Assembly: GCA_021811525.1 (NCBI GenBank)
Contig: JAJZOK010000049.1
Coordinates: 1 to 16,729 of the forward strand
DNA: 16,729 bases
Reading direction: 5' to 3'
From: Thermoplasmata archaeon
GTDB lineage: Archaea > Thermoplasmatota > Thermoplasmata > Thermoplasmatales > Thermoplasmataceae
Part shown: piece after piece, positions 7,055-13,827 of the stretch
How the letters are laid out: the number at the start of each line of letters is the position of its first letter
Numbering within the stretch: the stretch's first letter is position 1
Translations under genes and position numbers: made by a program
The notes under the pieces: generated by a model
The model's database searches: none
The model's input: only the letters and a program-made list of their open reading frames with translations
What the model was told of the DNA's origin: nothing

Positions 7055-8318
7055 TTTTTCTGAATGAAATATCAAACGCCTCAATGGTTTTTTCAAGTTC
7101 AGCCTTTCCGTGTGCGAAGCTGACGAAATTGGATTCAAACTGGGAAGGTGGGAGATAGGTGCCGTTATCCTTTGCATTTTTGAAGAATTCCATAAATAGA
7201 TGAGAATTGCTTTTTATCGCCGATTCGTATGAATCCACCTTCTTGCTGCTAAAGAAAATTGTGAACATGGGCCCAGTGTTGTTAACATGAACCTGAACAT
7301 CGTATTTTCCGGCAGATTCTGATACTGATGATGCAAGCTTCTCCGTGTATGACTTTATGTTGCCATAATCTTTATTCCTGAGTTCCGAAAGTGTCTCATA
7401 CCCTGCAATCATAGTAAGTGGGTTTCCGGAAAATGTTCCACCTTCATATACTGGCCCGGACGGAGCGATCATCTCCATTATATCACTCCTTCCTCCAAAT
7501 AGGCCAACTGGCAAACCTCCTCCGATTATCTTTCCAAGGATAGTAATATCCGGTTTGATCCCAATGGCATTCTGATATCCACCGAATGTGAAGCGAAAAC
7601 CAGTAATTACCTCATCAAATATCAGAATGGAGCCATCCTTTCTGCACTGTTCTTCTAGAGACTGCAGGAAGCCGTCAGCAGGAGGTATGACACCAACATT
7701 CCCAAGAACAGGTTCCACTATTACCGCCGCGATTTTCCCTCTGAAGAGCGAAAATATCTTTCGGACAGATTCTTCGTCGTTGAATTTGCCCACAACAACT
7801 GTGGATGAAACCCCTTCAGGTATGCCAGGGCTTGAAGATATCCCAAATGTTAGGCCTCCACTCCCCATTTTCTGAAGAACATAATCATGAGAACCATGAT
7901 ACGCCCCATCGAATTTCACTATTAGCTCCCGCTTTGTGAAGGACCTAGCGAGCCTTATAGCATGCATTGTAGCCTCTGTACCTGAGTTTGTGAACCTCAT
8001 CCTCTCGATCGAGGGTATTGCGCCTTTGATAACTTCCCCCAATTTTGATTCACTCTCTGTAGGGGCGCCATATATGAAACCATCGGCAAGTTTTTCCTTT
8101 AACTTCTGAACCACGTTATCTGGAGAATGGCCCAAAATAGAGGGTCCAAACCCCAGACAATAGTCGACATATCTTCTTCCATCCGCATCCTCAATATAAG
8201 GGCCATGAGCTCTTTTAATAAATTCCGGAAATGGTTTGTAATATCGAACTGGAGAATTCACACCAGAGGGAAACAAATCAATTGACTCGTTGAAAAGTGA
8301 TTCTGATCTTCCTGACAT
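7038..8318 (-). CDS. hemL: Glutamate-1-semialdehyde 2,1-aminomutase HemL
   Basis: HemL moves the amino group of glutamate-1-semialdehyde to give 5-aminolevulinate, using pyridoxal phosphate. It is a class III aminotransferase fold: FTNSGTEATMHAIRLAR (109-125), GAYHGSHD (138-145), IFDEVITGFR with Asp235, and the PLP-binding Lys263 in LGKIIGGGLPVG. The N-terminal PSGVNSPVR motif is typical of HemL and sets it apart from other aminotransferases. At 426 residues it is full length. A TATA-like AAATATTG about 23 bases upstream of the ATG (minus strand, near 8337-8345) suggests a leaderless transcript. It faces hemA, so the two enzymes of this pathway are convergent, not in one operon. The glycosyltransferase gene ends 60 bases upstream on the same strand. 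Confidence 0.96.
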   Translation of the reverse strand: MSGRSESLFNESIDLFPSGVNSPVRYYKPFPEFIKRAHGPYIEDADGRRYVDYCLGFGPSILGHSPDNVVQKLKEKLADGFIYGAPTESESKLGEVIKGAIPSIERMRFTNSGTEATMHAIRLARSFTKRELIVKFDGAYHGSHDYVLQKMGSGGLTFGISSSPGIPEGVSSTVVVGKFNDEESVRKIFSLFRGKIAAVIVEPVLGNVGVIPPADGFLQSLEEQCRKDGSILIFDEVITGFRFTFGGYQNAIGIKPDITILGKIIGGGLPVGLFGGRSDIMEMIAPSGPVYEGGTFSGNPLTMIAGYETLSELRNKDYGNIKSYTEKLASSVSESAGKYDVQVHVNNTGPMFTIFFSSKKVDSYESAIKSNSHLFMEFFKNAKDNGTYLPPSQFESNFVSFAHGKAELEKTIEAFDISFRKIKKSP

Positions 8319-8378
8319 CTAAGGATAATTGGAAATCAATATTTCACAGTTTGTAAACCCCTTAATATGGTAAAGGTG

Positions 8379-9587
8379 TCAGACTTTCGTGATTACATCA
8401 AACACATTTTTGTCCGGCGGATACAGAAGGGAATAGAACAGAGTCCCACCCTCGTATAATGCTATAAAGAACTGAAGTGCCAGCATAATTGGGCTCCATT
8501 TCTTTCCCGTCTTTATTGCACCGTACTGGTAGAACACAAAATAGCAGAAAGTGTTGATTCCTGATATCACTGAAAGGAAGAGCGGGAAATGAAAATGAAG
8601 TACCAGGGATGGGATGAGCAGAAAAACACCGAAGAAACCTGTCCATCCCACTGCGTAACGGTATATGAGCCAGTAGAACATTTTTCTGTTGATCTTTTTT
8701 ATATATGTTCGAGCCCAGAGCATGGATACAATCCATCTCCTCCTCTGCTTGTAGAAATCTATAAGCGATGTCGGGGGAGCTATGAATATTGGAAATGGTA
8801 TATAGCCGAACCTGTATCCTTTTTTTACTATTAGCTGGCTCATAATTATGTCGTCTGCCCCGTAAGTTCCGAAATCCCAGCCAATCTGCTCCTCCACATC
8901 AGCCCTTATAACAAGACCTTCTCCATGCACTGCCATTGGTGTTCCCTTTTTGTTGAAGTACGTGCAGAAGGCAGCGCAGTCGGATACTCTAGTCATATCT
9001 GCAAGGGTGGAAAAAAGGTGAACACCCGGCTCCCTCAACCTCAAGTGACCCTGGCCCCCTTCCTCTGTCATTCGATAAACATACTGCACATACTCTTCAG
9101 AAACAACAGAGTCGTCATCCAGATGGATCAGGTAAGTTTCACTTGATATGCCTTTTTCTTTCAACCACTTGCTCTCATAGTCTAGTGCACGCAGTTTATG
9201 TTTTGAACCATTAGGGCAGGAGTACCCGGAAGGCACAATAATCTCTTCTGCAAGGTACTGGTGCTGATCATATTCCTCCTTTATCACATAAACCTCCAGA
9301 GGAGTGGGATATGATCTGATAATCATGGTAATTTTATCCACGATCTTGGGATTTTTGCCATTGGTGCATATTACTGCTATGACCCTCCTCCTTGAGAGGT
9401 ACTCCCTCTGCGGCAGAATTGGAGTTATTACAACATGTTTCTGCTCATGCTCTTCCATTTTTGTGAAAAGCCTGTCTTCTCCCTTTGTCCATCCCTTAAT
9501 TATCAGTATCAGCTGAAATAATGCCACGGGAAAATAGAGCAGTACAAGGAATGCCACTAGGTAAAAAAGAGGATTCAAGAAATGCAT
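8379..9587 (-). CDS. Membrane-bound family 2 glycosyltransferase, Egghead-like
   Basis: An N-terminal hydrophobic segment (about residues 5-31) is followed by a cytosolic GT-A domain and three or four C-terminal helices (about 305-330, 335-355, 366-388). Catalytic-type motifs are HLDDDS with the Asp157-159 cluster, GTYGADD (240-246) and QRRRW (281-285), the Q..RW signature of processive family 2 enzymes. The order and spacing (DDD, an HGEG-type loop, GADD, then DFYKQRRRW) recall the Egghead-like mannosyltransferase group rather than dolichyl-phosphate mannose synthases. It probably uses a nucleotide sugar at the cytoplasmic face of the membrane to build a glycolipid or surface glycan; donor and acceptor are unknown. 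No neighbouring surface-polysaccharide genes are seen. It is divergent from the dCMP deaminase gene, with 194 bases between them. Confidence 0.85.
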   Translation of the reverse strand: MHFLNPLFYLVAFLVLLYFPVALFQLILIIKGWTKGEDRLFTKMEEHEQKHVVITPILPQREYLSRRRVIAVICTNGKNPKIVDKITMIIRSYPTPLEVYVIKEEYDQHQYLAEEIIVPSGYSCPNGSKHKLRALDYESKWLKEKGISSETYLIHLDDDSVVSEEYVQYVYRMTEEGGQGHLRLREPGVHLFSTLADMTRVSDCAAFCTYFNKKGTPMAVHGEGLVIRADVEEQIGWDFGTYGADDIIMSQLIVKKGYRFGYIPFPIFIAPPTSLIDFYKQRRRWIVSMLWARTYIKKINRKMFYWLIYRYAVGWTGFFGVFLLIPSLVLHFHFPLFLSVISGINTFCYFVFYQYGAIKTGKKWSPIMLALQFFIALYEGGTLFYSLLYPPDKNVFDVITKV

Positions 9588-9751
9588 TTACGCTGTCAGA
9601 CAGGAGAATGAGTGGTACCATAAGAATTTTTACGAAAATTTAGGGTTCAGTTTAAAAATATGAAGAATATTATTTGAATTTTTTTTCAGAGTAATACTCA
9701 TGCACCTTTTACTCAGGATACTGTACTGAGGTTTATTGATGGCCATGTAAA

Positions 9752-9759
9752 GTTAAAAT
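9752..9759 (+). promoter_or_regulatory. TATA element of the dCMP deaminase gene
   Basis: GTTAAAAT is centred about 26 bases before the ATG at 9782, and no Shine-Dalgarno sequence lies between them, as expected for a leaderless archaeal mRNA. Confidence 0.45.
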
Positions 9760-9781
9760 CAGTCAATGAATTACATTCCCT

Positions 9782-10288
9782 ATGTCTTCACAACCCTCCT
9801 GGGACCAGTACTTCATGAGAATGGCATTCCTTGCTGCTTCGAGAGCTAACTGCACAAGGAGAAAAGTCGGAGCTGTTATTGTAAAGGGAAAAAACGTACT
9901 TGCAACTGGTTACAACGGCCCGCCTTCCGGAACCGTCCATTGTGACGTTGTTGGATGCATTAGAGATGATCTTAATGTACCTTCAGGGGAAAGACATGAG
10001 CTATGCCGTGGCCTGCATGCAGAACAGAACGCAATCATCCAGGCTGCTGTTCACGGAGTCAGTATAGCAGGTTCCACAATATATGTCACCACCCACCCCT
10101 GTGTTGTCTGCTCAAAGATGATTATGAATGCACAGATTCTTGAAATTGTTTATTCCGGAGGTTATCCAGATGATCTCTCGGAACTTATGCTGCTTGAAAG
10201 TAATATTAAAAAGAGAAATTTTCCCCTCCCTGAAAGGGAAATTGAAATGATGCTTGGAGATTTCTCACAGAAAAGTGGTGAAGATTGA
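9782..10288 (+). CDS. dCMP deaminase (ComEB-type cytidine/deoxycytidylate deaminase)
   Basis: This enzyme makes dUMP from dCMP, supplying thymidylate synthesis. The catalytic zinc motif is complete: His79-Ala-Glu81 in GLHAEQNA and Cys107/Cys110 in HPCVVCSKM. The N-terminal half shows the deoxycytidylate-type signature: Cys24 in the [11 protein letters not shown] segment (24-34), GYNGPPSG (43-50), HC (53-54), GC (58-59) and Cys75, which in this group can build a second zinc site. The length of 168 residues and the WDQYFM start match ComEB-type dCMP deaminases, so tRNA or guanine deaminase is unlikely. Its stop lies two bases from the convergent stop of the 61-residue sdh-operon gene. Confidence 0.93.
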   Translation: MSSQPSWDQYFMRMAFLAASRANCTRRKVGAVIVKGKNVLATGYNGPPSGTVHCDVVGCIRDDLNVPSGERHELCRGLHAEQNAIIQAAVHGVSIAGSTIYVTTHPCVVCSKMIMNAQILEIVYSGGYPDDLSELMLLESNIKKRNFPLPEREIEMMLGDFSQKSGED

Positions 10289-10290
10289 TC

Positions 10291-10476
10291 TCAATGTTTA
10301 AGTGCCCAAGGTACAGCAAGGGCTGTAAGATATATTATGAACCCTACAACTGCAAATGGGACCATATCTATTGGCTTCAGATGTTCGAACTTATATAGTA
10401 TTCCACCGATTTCTATCACGAATAATCCAAGAAAGAAAAGCGGGTACCTTATTTTTCCGAGATCTTTAGTTTTCAT
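10291..10476 (-). CDS. Small two-helix membrane protein at the end of the sdh operon
   Basis: The product has 61 residues and two clear membrane helices (about 11-28 and 39-57), joined by a short charged loop with a Lys-Phe-Glu-His motif. I do not recognise a family. The gene starts six bases after the stop of the Sdh membrane subunit and has a perfect GGTGAT site overlapping that stop, so it is almost certainly translated from the sdh transcript. This suggests a small extra anchor or assembly subunit of succinate dehydrogenase, comparable in idea to small SdhD/SdhF-type subunits; this is inference from context. His32 and His61 are the only histidines. Confidence 0.7.
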   Translation of the reverse strand: MKTKDLGKIRYPLFFLGLFVIEIGGILYKFEHLKPIDMVPFAVVGFIIYLTALAVPWALKH

Positions 10477-10481
10477 TGCAT

Positions 10482-10487
10482 ATCACC
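10482..10487 (-). promoter_or_regulatory. Shine-Dalgarno GGTGAT of the 61-residue gene
   Basis: On the minus strand GGTGAT overlaps the TGA stop of the upstream Sdh membrane subunit gene and stands five bases before the ATG at 10476. It fixes the start of this small gene and indicates translational coupling. Confidence 0.6.
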
Positions 10488-11181
10488 AGTGAAGCAGCAC
10501 CGGGTTCAGGAAGTGCCATACTGCAACAGACCTTATGAAGAGGTCAACAAGGAAGAACATGCTGAGGCTGAGCCAGGCATATGTCTCGTGATGCCTGTTG
10601 ATCCTGCTCTGACCCCTGAAAATCTTTCCTCTTATTGAGTGCTGGCAGCTGTAGCAGTCTATGTTGCCGCCCACAAGATGCCTTATTGCATGGCATGAGA
10701 GTGTGTACACTGTTACCAGTATTGTGTTTATGACTAGCAGTATTGTTCCCAGGCTTATCACATAGCTGTACCCCGGGTACCTGATTATTGAGATTGCTAT
10801 GTCATAATAGAAGAATGGAAGTATTGCAACTGAAAAGTACATGAACCATCTGTGTAGGTTTTCCACCCTGAAAAACCTTGTTTCTCCTGTATAACTGCGC
10901 CCCTTGTATTCCCCTCTGAATCCAATGGAGCAGGCAACTGGATGGTTGAATAGATGCCTGTGGTAGTCCTTTCTGTATGCGTAGCAGGTAAGCCTGAAAA
11001 GTCCTATTAGAGGCAGTATAAGTAATGTGGGGGAATAGAATGGATCTGTAAGCCCTGTAACAAGTTTTGTCATGGGGTAAAGTGTCATAAGGTAAATTCC
11101 AAGAACAAGCAACACTATGAACGAAATAAACCTGGCACTGAGAAACTCTGGCGGGATTAGGCTGTTTACCGCTTTATTCAT
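10483..11181 (-). CDS. Succinate dehydrogenase membrane subunit, Sdh1-like SdhC (five helices)
   Basis: The 232-residue protein has five hydrophobic segments (about 19-37, 51-65, 112-130, 143-161, 202-222) and lies 30 bases after sdhB. It is not a classical SdhC or SdhD. The motifs RLTCYAYRKDYHRHL (63-77), YTGETRFFRVENLHRW (97-112), SCHAIRHLVGG (162-172) and DCYSC (175-179) match the SdhC-like protein encoded with sdhA and sdhB in Actinobacteria. In mycobacterial Sdh1 that subunit is reported to hold a membrane-associated Rieske-type [2Fe-2S] cluster. Candidate ligands here are Cys66, His74, His76, His80, Cys84, His110, Cys163, His164, His168, Cys176, Cys179 and His181. Which of them bind iron or heme is not known from sequence. 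Role: anchors SdhAB and passes electrons to quinone. Confidence 0.82.
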   Translation of the reverse strand: MNKAVNSLIPPEFLSARFISFIVLLVLGIYLMTLYPMTKLVTGLTDPFYSPTLLILPLIGLFRLTCYAYRKDYHRHLFNHPVACSIGFRGEYKGRSYTGETRFFRVENLHRWFMYFSVAILPFFYYDIAISIIRYPGYSYVISLGTILLVINTILVTVYTLSCHAIRHLVGGNIDCYSCQHSIRGKIFRGQSRINRHHETYAWLSLSMFFLVDLFIRSVAVWHFLNPVLLHW

Positions 11182-11211
11182 CTTGGCAATCTGATCATTG
11201 TTTTTTATCAG

Positions 11212-11964
11212 TTATACCACCCTCTTCTCTTTCTTTCTTCTGCCTTTTATTAGCATAGCCAGCGGATCATATGTGAGATCAACTGCCCTTTCTTTCTCCT
11301 GTATGATTGCGTTATCGGTTATTACTATATGCTCGGGGCAGACTTCCTGGCAGCATTTTGTTATATTACAGTATCCGAGTCCGCCTTCCTTGTTCAGGAA
11401 AGTTGACCTGTCAATTGTGTCCATGGGGTGCATGTCGAGAGAGGCTGCCTTAACGATATGCCTCGGGCCAAAATAATCTGTGTAATGCTCCCTTACAACG
11501 TGGCAAACATCCTGGCAGAGGAAGCATTCAATACATTGCCTGAACTCTTTAGAACGCTCAACGTCCTCCTGTTTCATGCTGAAATGCTCTTCAGGACCAA
11601 GTTCCTTTGGAGTGAATGGAGGGATTTTTCTTAGGATGTCCCAGTTTCCTGTAACATCTGTTACAAGATCCTTAATAAGAGGAAAAGCACCCATTGGATT
11701 AACAGTAATATTGAACCCAACTTTGTCTATTCTGGTTTTGCACATTAGCCTGGGGAAGCCGTTTATCTCAGCTGAACAGGAACCACATTTTGCTGCTTTA
11801 CAGTTCCATCTGATTGCCAGTGTGGTATCCAGATTCTCCTCTACGTATCTGACTGCATCCAGAACTACCATTCCGTCGACATAAGGAACTTCAAAAGTGT
11901 CGTAATGCTCCTTTTCGTCAACTGATGGGTCCTTTCTATAGATCTTCAGATTTATTTTATCCAT
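11212..11964 (-). CDS. sdhB: Succinate dehydrogenase iron-sulfur subunit SdhB
   Basis: SdhB carries electrons from the flavin of SdhA to the membrane subunit. The N-terminal ferredoxin domain has the [2Fe-2S] ligands Cys55, Cys60, Cys63 and Cys75. The C-terminal domain has CIECFLCQDVC (Cys144, 147, 150, 154) for a [4Fe-4S] cluster and a last motif with Cys199, Cys205 and Cys209 in the spacing of the classical [3Fe-4S] site (C-x5-C-x3-CP). An extra Cys204 sits next to Cys205, giving TKCCQEVCPEHI, as in actinobacterial relatives. The residue that would be the fourth ligand is Thr202, so [3Fe-4S] is the likelier state. The C-terminal tail is strongly basic. Its ATG shares one base with the sdhA stop (TGATG), so the two are translationally coupled. 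Confidence 0.95.
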   Translation of the reverse strand: MDKINLKIYRKDPSVDEKEHYDTFEVPYVDGMVVLDAVRYVEENLDTTLAIRWNCKAAKCGSCSAEINGFPRLMCKTRIDKVGFNITVNPMGAFPLIKDLVTDVTGNWDILRKIPPFTPKELGPEEHFSMKQEDVERSKEFRQCIECFLCQDVCHVVREHYTDYFGPRHIVKAASLDMHPMDTIDRSTFLNKEGGLGYCNITKCCQEVCPEHIVITDNAIIQEKERAVDLTYDPLAMLIKGRRKKEKRVV

Positions 11965-13682
11965 CAGTACACCTCTGGTTTAACATATTTCTTCAATTCT
12001 TCTGGGATTTCCGGAACTGGGACAGTATCAAACTTCATACCATCACCATCCTTTTCGCAGATTATATTCTTCAACCATTCCGGATTTTTCTTGGGGTAAT
12101 CTCTTCTGGTATGTGCCCCTCTGCTTTCAGGCCTCATTATTGCGCTTCTGACAATTGCTTCCGTCGCTATAAGCATATTCCCCAATTCCAGAGCAGCAAG
12201 CAATCCATGGTTATACTTTAGTCCTCCGGGCGCTGAGACTCTTGGATATTTCTCCTTAAGCTCAAGAATCTTTTTCAGTGCTATCTCAAGATGTTCCTGG
12301 TCCCTCACAATTCCAACATTATCCGACATTGTAGTGGTGAGTTCATCTATCAATTTGTATGCGTTTAGCCCATCGGGGCGGACAAGACCCTTTACTCTAT
12401 CGATCTCAGAAATAATTTCCTGTTCGTCAAACTCAGGCATATTTTCCGATGTTGCAAACTTCGTAGCACCCTCACCCACTATTTTACCAAAGACAAGAAT
12501 ATCAGCCAGTGAATTTCCACCAAGCCTGTTTGCACCGTGAAGACCGCATGCAACTTCACCAGCAGCAAAAAGTCCCGGAACATTTGTGGCGCCTGTGTCC
12601 GGGTCTACTCTGATTCCCCCCATCTGATAGTGGACAGTGGGGGCAACTTCCATCATTTCCTTTGTTATATCTATGCCTGCAAATTCCATGAACTGGTGGT
12701 ACATGCTCGGAAGTTTCTGCTTTACAAAATCTGCTCCCTTGTATGATATATCAAGGTAAACACCGCCATGTTCTGTACCTCTACCTGCTTGAATCTCAGC
12801 ATAATTTGCCCTGGCGACAACATCCCTTGCGTCCAATTCCTTTTTCTTTGGAGAATACCTCTCCATGTATCGTTCCTTCTGATTGTTGTAAAGTATTCCT
12901 CCCTCTCCTCTTACCCCCTCTGTAACTAGAAGTCCTTTTACTCCAGGAGGGTAAACCATTCCTGTAGGGTGGAACTGAATCATCTCCATGTCCTGAAGAA
13001 CGGCGCCCGCTTTAAAAGCCAGGCCAATGCCATCTCCGGTGGATTCCCAGGAGTTTGAAGTGACCTTGAATACCCTTCCACATCCCCCGGTGGCCATTAC
13101 CACAGCTCTCGCCTTAAAAAGATTGAATTCACCGCGGTCCATTTTAATTCCTATGGCACCACTTACCTTTCCATCGGCCAGTACAAGCTTTGTGATATAC
13201 ATCTCATCTATAACTGACACATTTTTCCTGTGAATGATCTGATCCTGAAGCGTTCTTATTATTTCAAGCCCTGTCCTGTCTCCAACGTGGCAGAGCCTTC
13301 TGTAGGTATGACCGCCAAATGCTCTCTGCAGTATCCTCCCATCGGGAGTTCTGTCGAAAAGAGCACCAAATTTTTCTAGCTCAAATACCCTGCTTGGTGC
13401 CTCCTTTGCAACCAGTTCTGCCATTCTCCAGTTTGAAATGTATACTCCTTCCTCTATTACATCAGCAAAATGGACAGTCCAGTTGTCTTCCGGGTCTACA
13501 TTCCCAAGAGAGGCTGCTATACCACCCTCAGCCATTACAGTATGCGCCTTCCCAAGTAATGACTTTGTGACTACGATAACCTTCAGTCCTGCATCAGACG
13601 CGGCCAGGGCCGCTCTCATTCCTGCTCCACCAGCACCTATTATCAGAACATCACATTCATTGGTTTTATATGCTTCAACCAT
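11964..13682 (-). CDS. sdhA: Succinate dehydrogenase flavoprotein subunit SdhA
   Basis: SdhA oxidises succinate to fumarate. The FAD-binding GAGGAG lies at residues 16-21, and His47 in GKAHTVMAEGGIAA is at the position of covalent FAD attachment. Further motifs are FGGHTYRRLCHVGDRTG, QFHPTGMVYPPG, the catalytic loop TEGVRGEGG, VHYQMGGI and the substrate-binding HGANRLGGNSLADI. At 572 residues it is full length. The ATG at 13682 is chosen because GTGAT stands four bases upstream, as at hsp20; an in-frame GTG at 13691 would add three residues. It is the first gene of a four-gene operon with sdhB, the Sdh1-like membrane subunit and a small membrane protein, driven by a TATA box at 13725-13732. 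The MAEGGIAA variant and the partners both point to the Sdh1-like group. Confidence 0.96.
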   Translation of the reverse strand: MVEAYKTNECDVLIIGAGGAGMRAALAASDAGLKVIVVTKSLLGKAHTVMAEGGIAASLGNVDPEDNWTVHFADVIEEGVYISNWRMAELVAKEAPSRVFELEKFGALFDRTPDGRILQRAFGGHTYRRLCHVGDRTGLEIIRTLQDQIIHRKNVSVIDEMYITKLVLADGKVSGAIGIKMDRGEFNLFKARAVVMATGGCGRVFKVTSNSWESTGDGIGLAFKAGAVLQDMEMIQFHPTGMVYPPGVKGLLVTEGVRGEGGILYNNQKERYMERYSPKKKELDARDVVARANYAEIQAGRGTEHGGVYLDISYKGADFVKQKLPSMYHQFMEFAGIDITKEMMEVAPTVHYQMGGIRVDPDTGATNVPGLFAAGEVACGLHGANRLGGNSLADILVFGKIVGEGATKFATSENMPEFDEQEIISEIDRVKGLVRPDGLNAYKLIDELTTTMSDNVGIVRDQEHLEIALKKILELKEKYPRVSAPGGLKYNHGLLAALELGNMLIATEAIVRSAIMRPESRGAHTRRDYPKKNPEWLKNIICEKDGDGMKFDTVPVPEIPEELKKYVKPEVY

Positions 13683-13724
13683 TGTAATCACTTGATTTGT
13701 GGACTACCCTATAACACTTCAATT

Positions 13725-13732
13725 ATTATAAA
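13725..13732 (-). promoter_or_regulatory. TATA box of the sdh operon
   Basis: On the minus strand TTTATAAT is centred 46 bases before the sdhA ATG. It predicts a start near 13702 and a leader of about 20 bases that includes the GTGAT site at 13687-13691. A perfect palindrome directly abuts its upstream side. Confidence 0.5.
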
Positions 13733-13746
13733 GGTTCAATTGAACC
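13733..13746. promoter_or_regulatory. 14-base perfect palindrome next to the sdh TATA box
   Basis: GGTTCAATTGAACC reads the same on both strands. It touches the upstream edge of the sdh TATA box, where TFB would contact the BRE, so a dimeric regulator bound here could block or recruit TFB. It is about 20 bases upstream of the hsp20 TATA box. Operator function is inferred from symmetry and position. Confidence 0.5.
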
Positions 13747-13764
13747 ATGTCTGTTTGAAAAATG

Positions 13765-13772
13765 TTTAAATA
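13765..13772 (+). promoter_or_regulatory. TATA box of hsp20
   Basis: TTTAAATA predicts transcription from about 13793-13796 and a leader of about 33 bases. The expected start lies inside the inverted repeat at 13788-13814. Confidence 0.5.
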
Positions 13773-13787
13773 TTAGTAATTAATACA

Positions 13788-13814
13788 TAGTTGTCAACAA
13801 TTGGTTGACAACTA
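13788..13814. promoter_or_regulatory. 27-base inverted repeat over the hsp20 transcription start (candidate operator)
   Basis: Two perfect 11-base arms, TAGTTGTCAAC (13788-13798) and GTTGACAACTA (13804-13814), flank the five bases AATTG. The repeat covers the predicted transcription start and ends four bases before the GGTGAT site. This is the place where a repressor would block RNA polymerase after TBP/TFB binding, as known for Phr of Pyrococcus at heat-shock promoters. The HTH protein encoded just after hsp20 is the obvious candidate ligand. An RNA hairpin in the leader is an alternative, but only the part after the start site would be transcribed. Confidence 0.65.
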
Positions 13815-13817
13815 AAG

Positions 13818-13823
13818 GGTGAT
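13818..13823 (+). promoter_or_regulatory. Shine-Dalgarno GGTGAT of hsp20
   Basis: GGTGAT with a four-base spacer (TGTA) before ATG 13828 decides this start over the in-frame GTG at 13819, which is part of the site itself. Confidence 0.6.
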
Positions 13824-13827
13824 TGTA

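Noticed and set aside
9593..9603. CTGTCAGACAG short palindrome upstream of the glycosyltransferase
   Set aside because: Five-base arms are expected by chance, and the site is within a few bases of the start codon with no supporting context.
11925..12221. Plus-strand open frames across sdhA and sdhB (for example 11576-11884, 11925-12221, 13438-13695)
   Set aside because: All lie antisense to conserved sdh genes and show no family motifs or start signals.
13682..13691. GTG at 13691 as the start of sdhA
   Set aside because: This GTG is part of a GTGAT ribosome-binding site four bases before ATG 13682. The same arrangement is seen at hsp20 (GTG 13819 versus ATG 13828).
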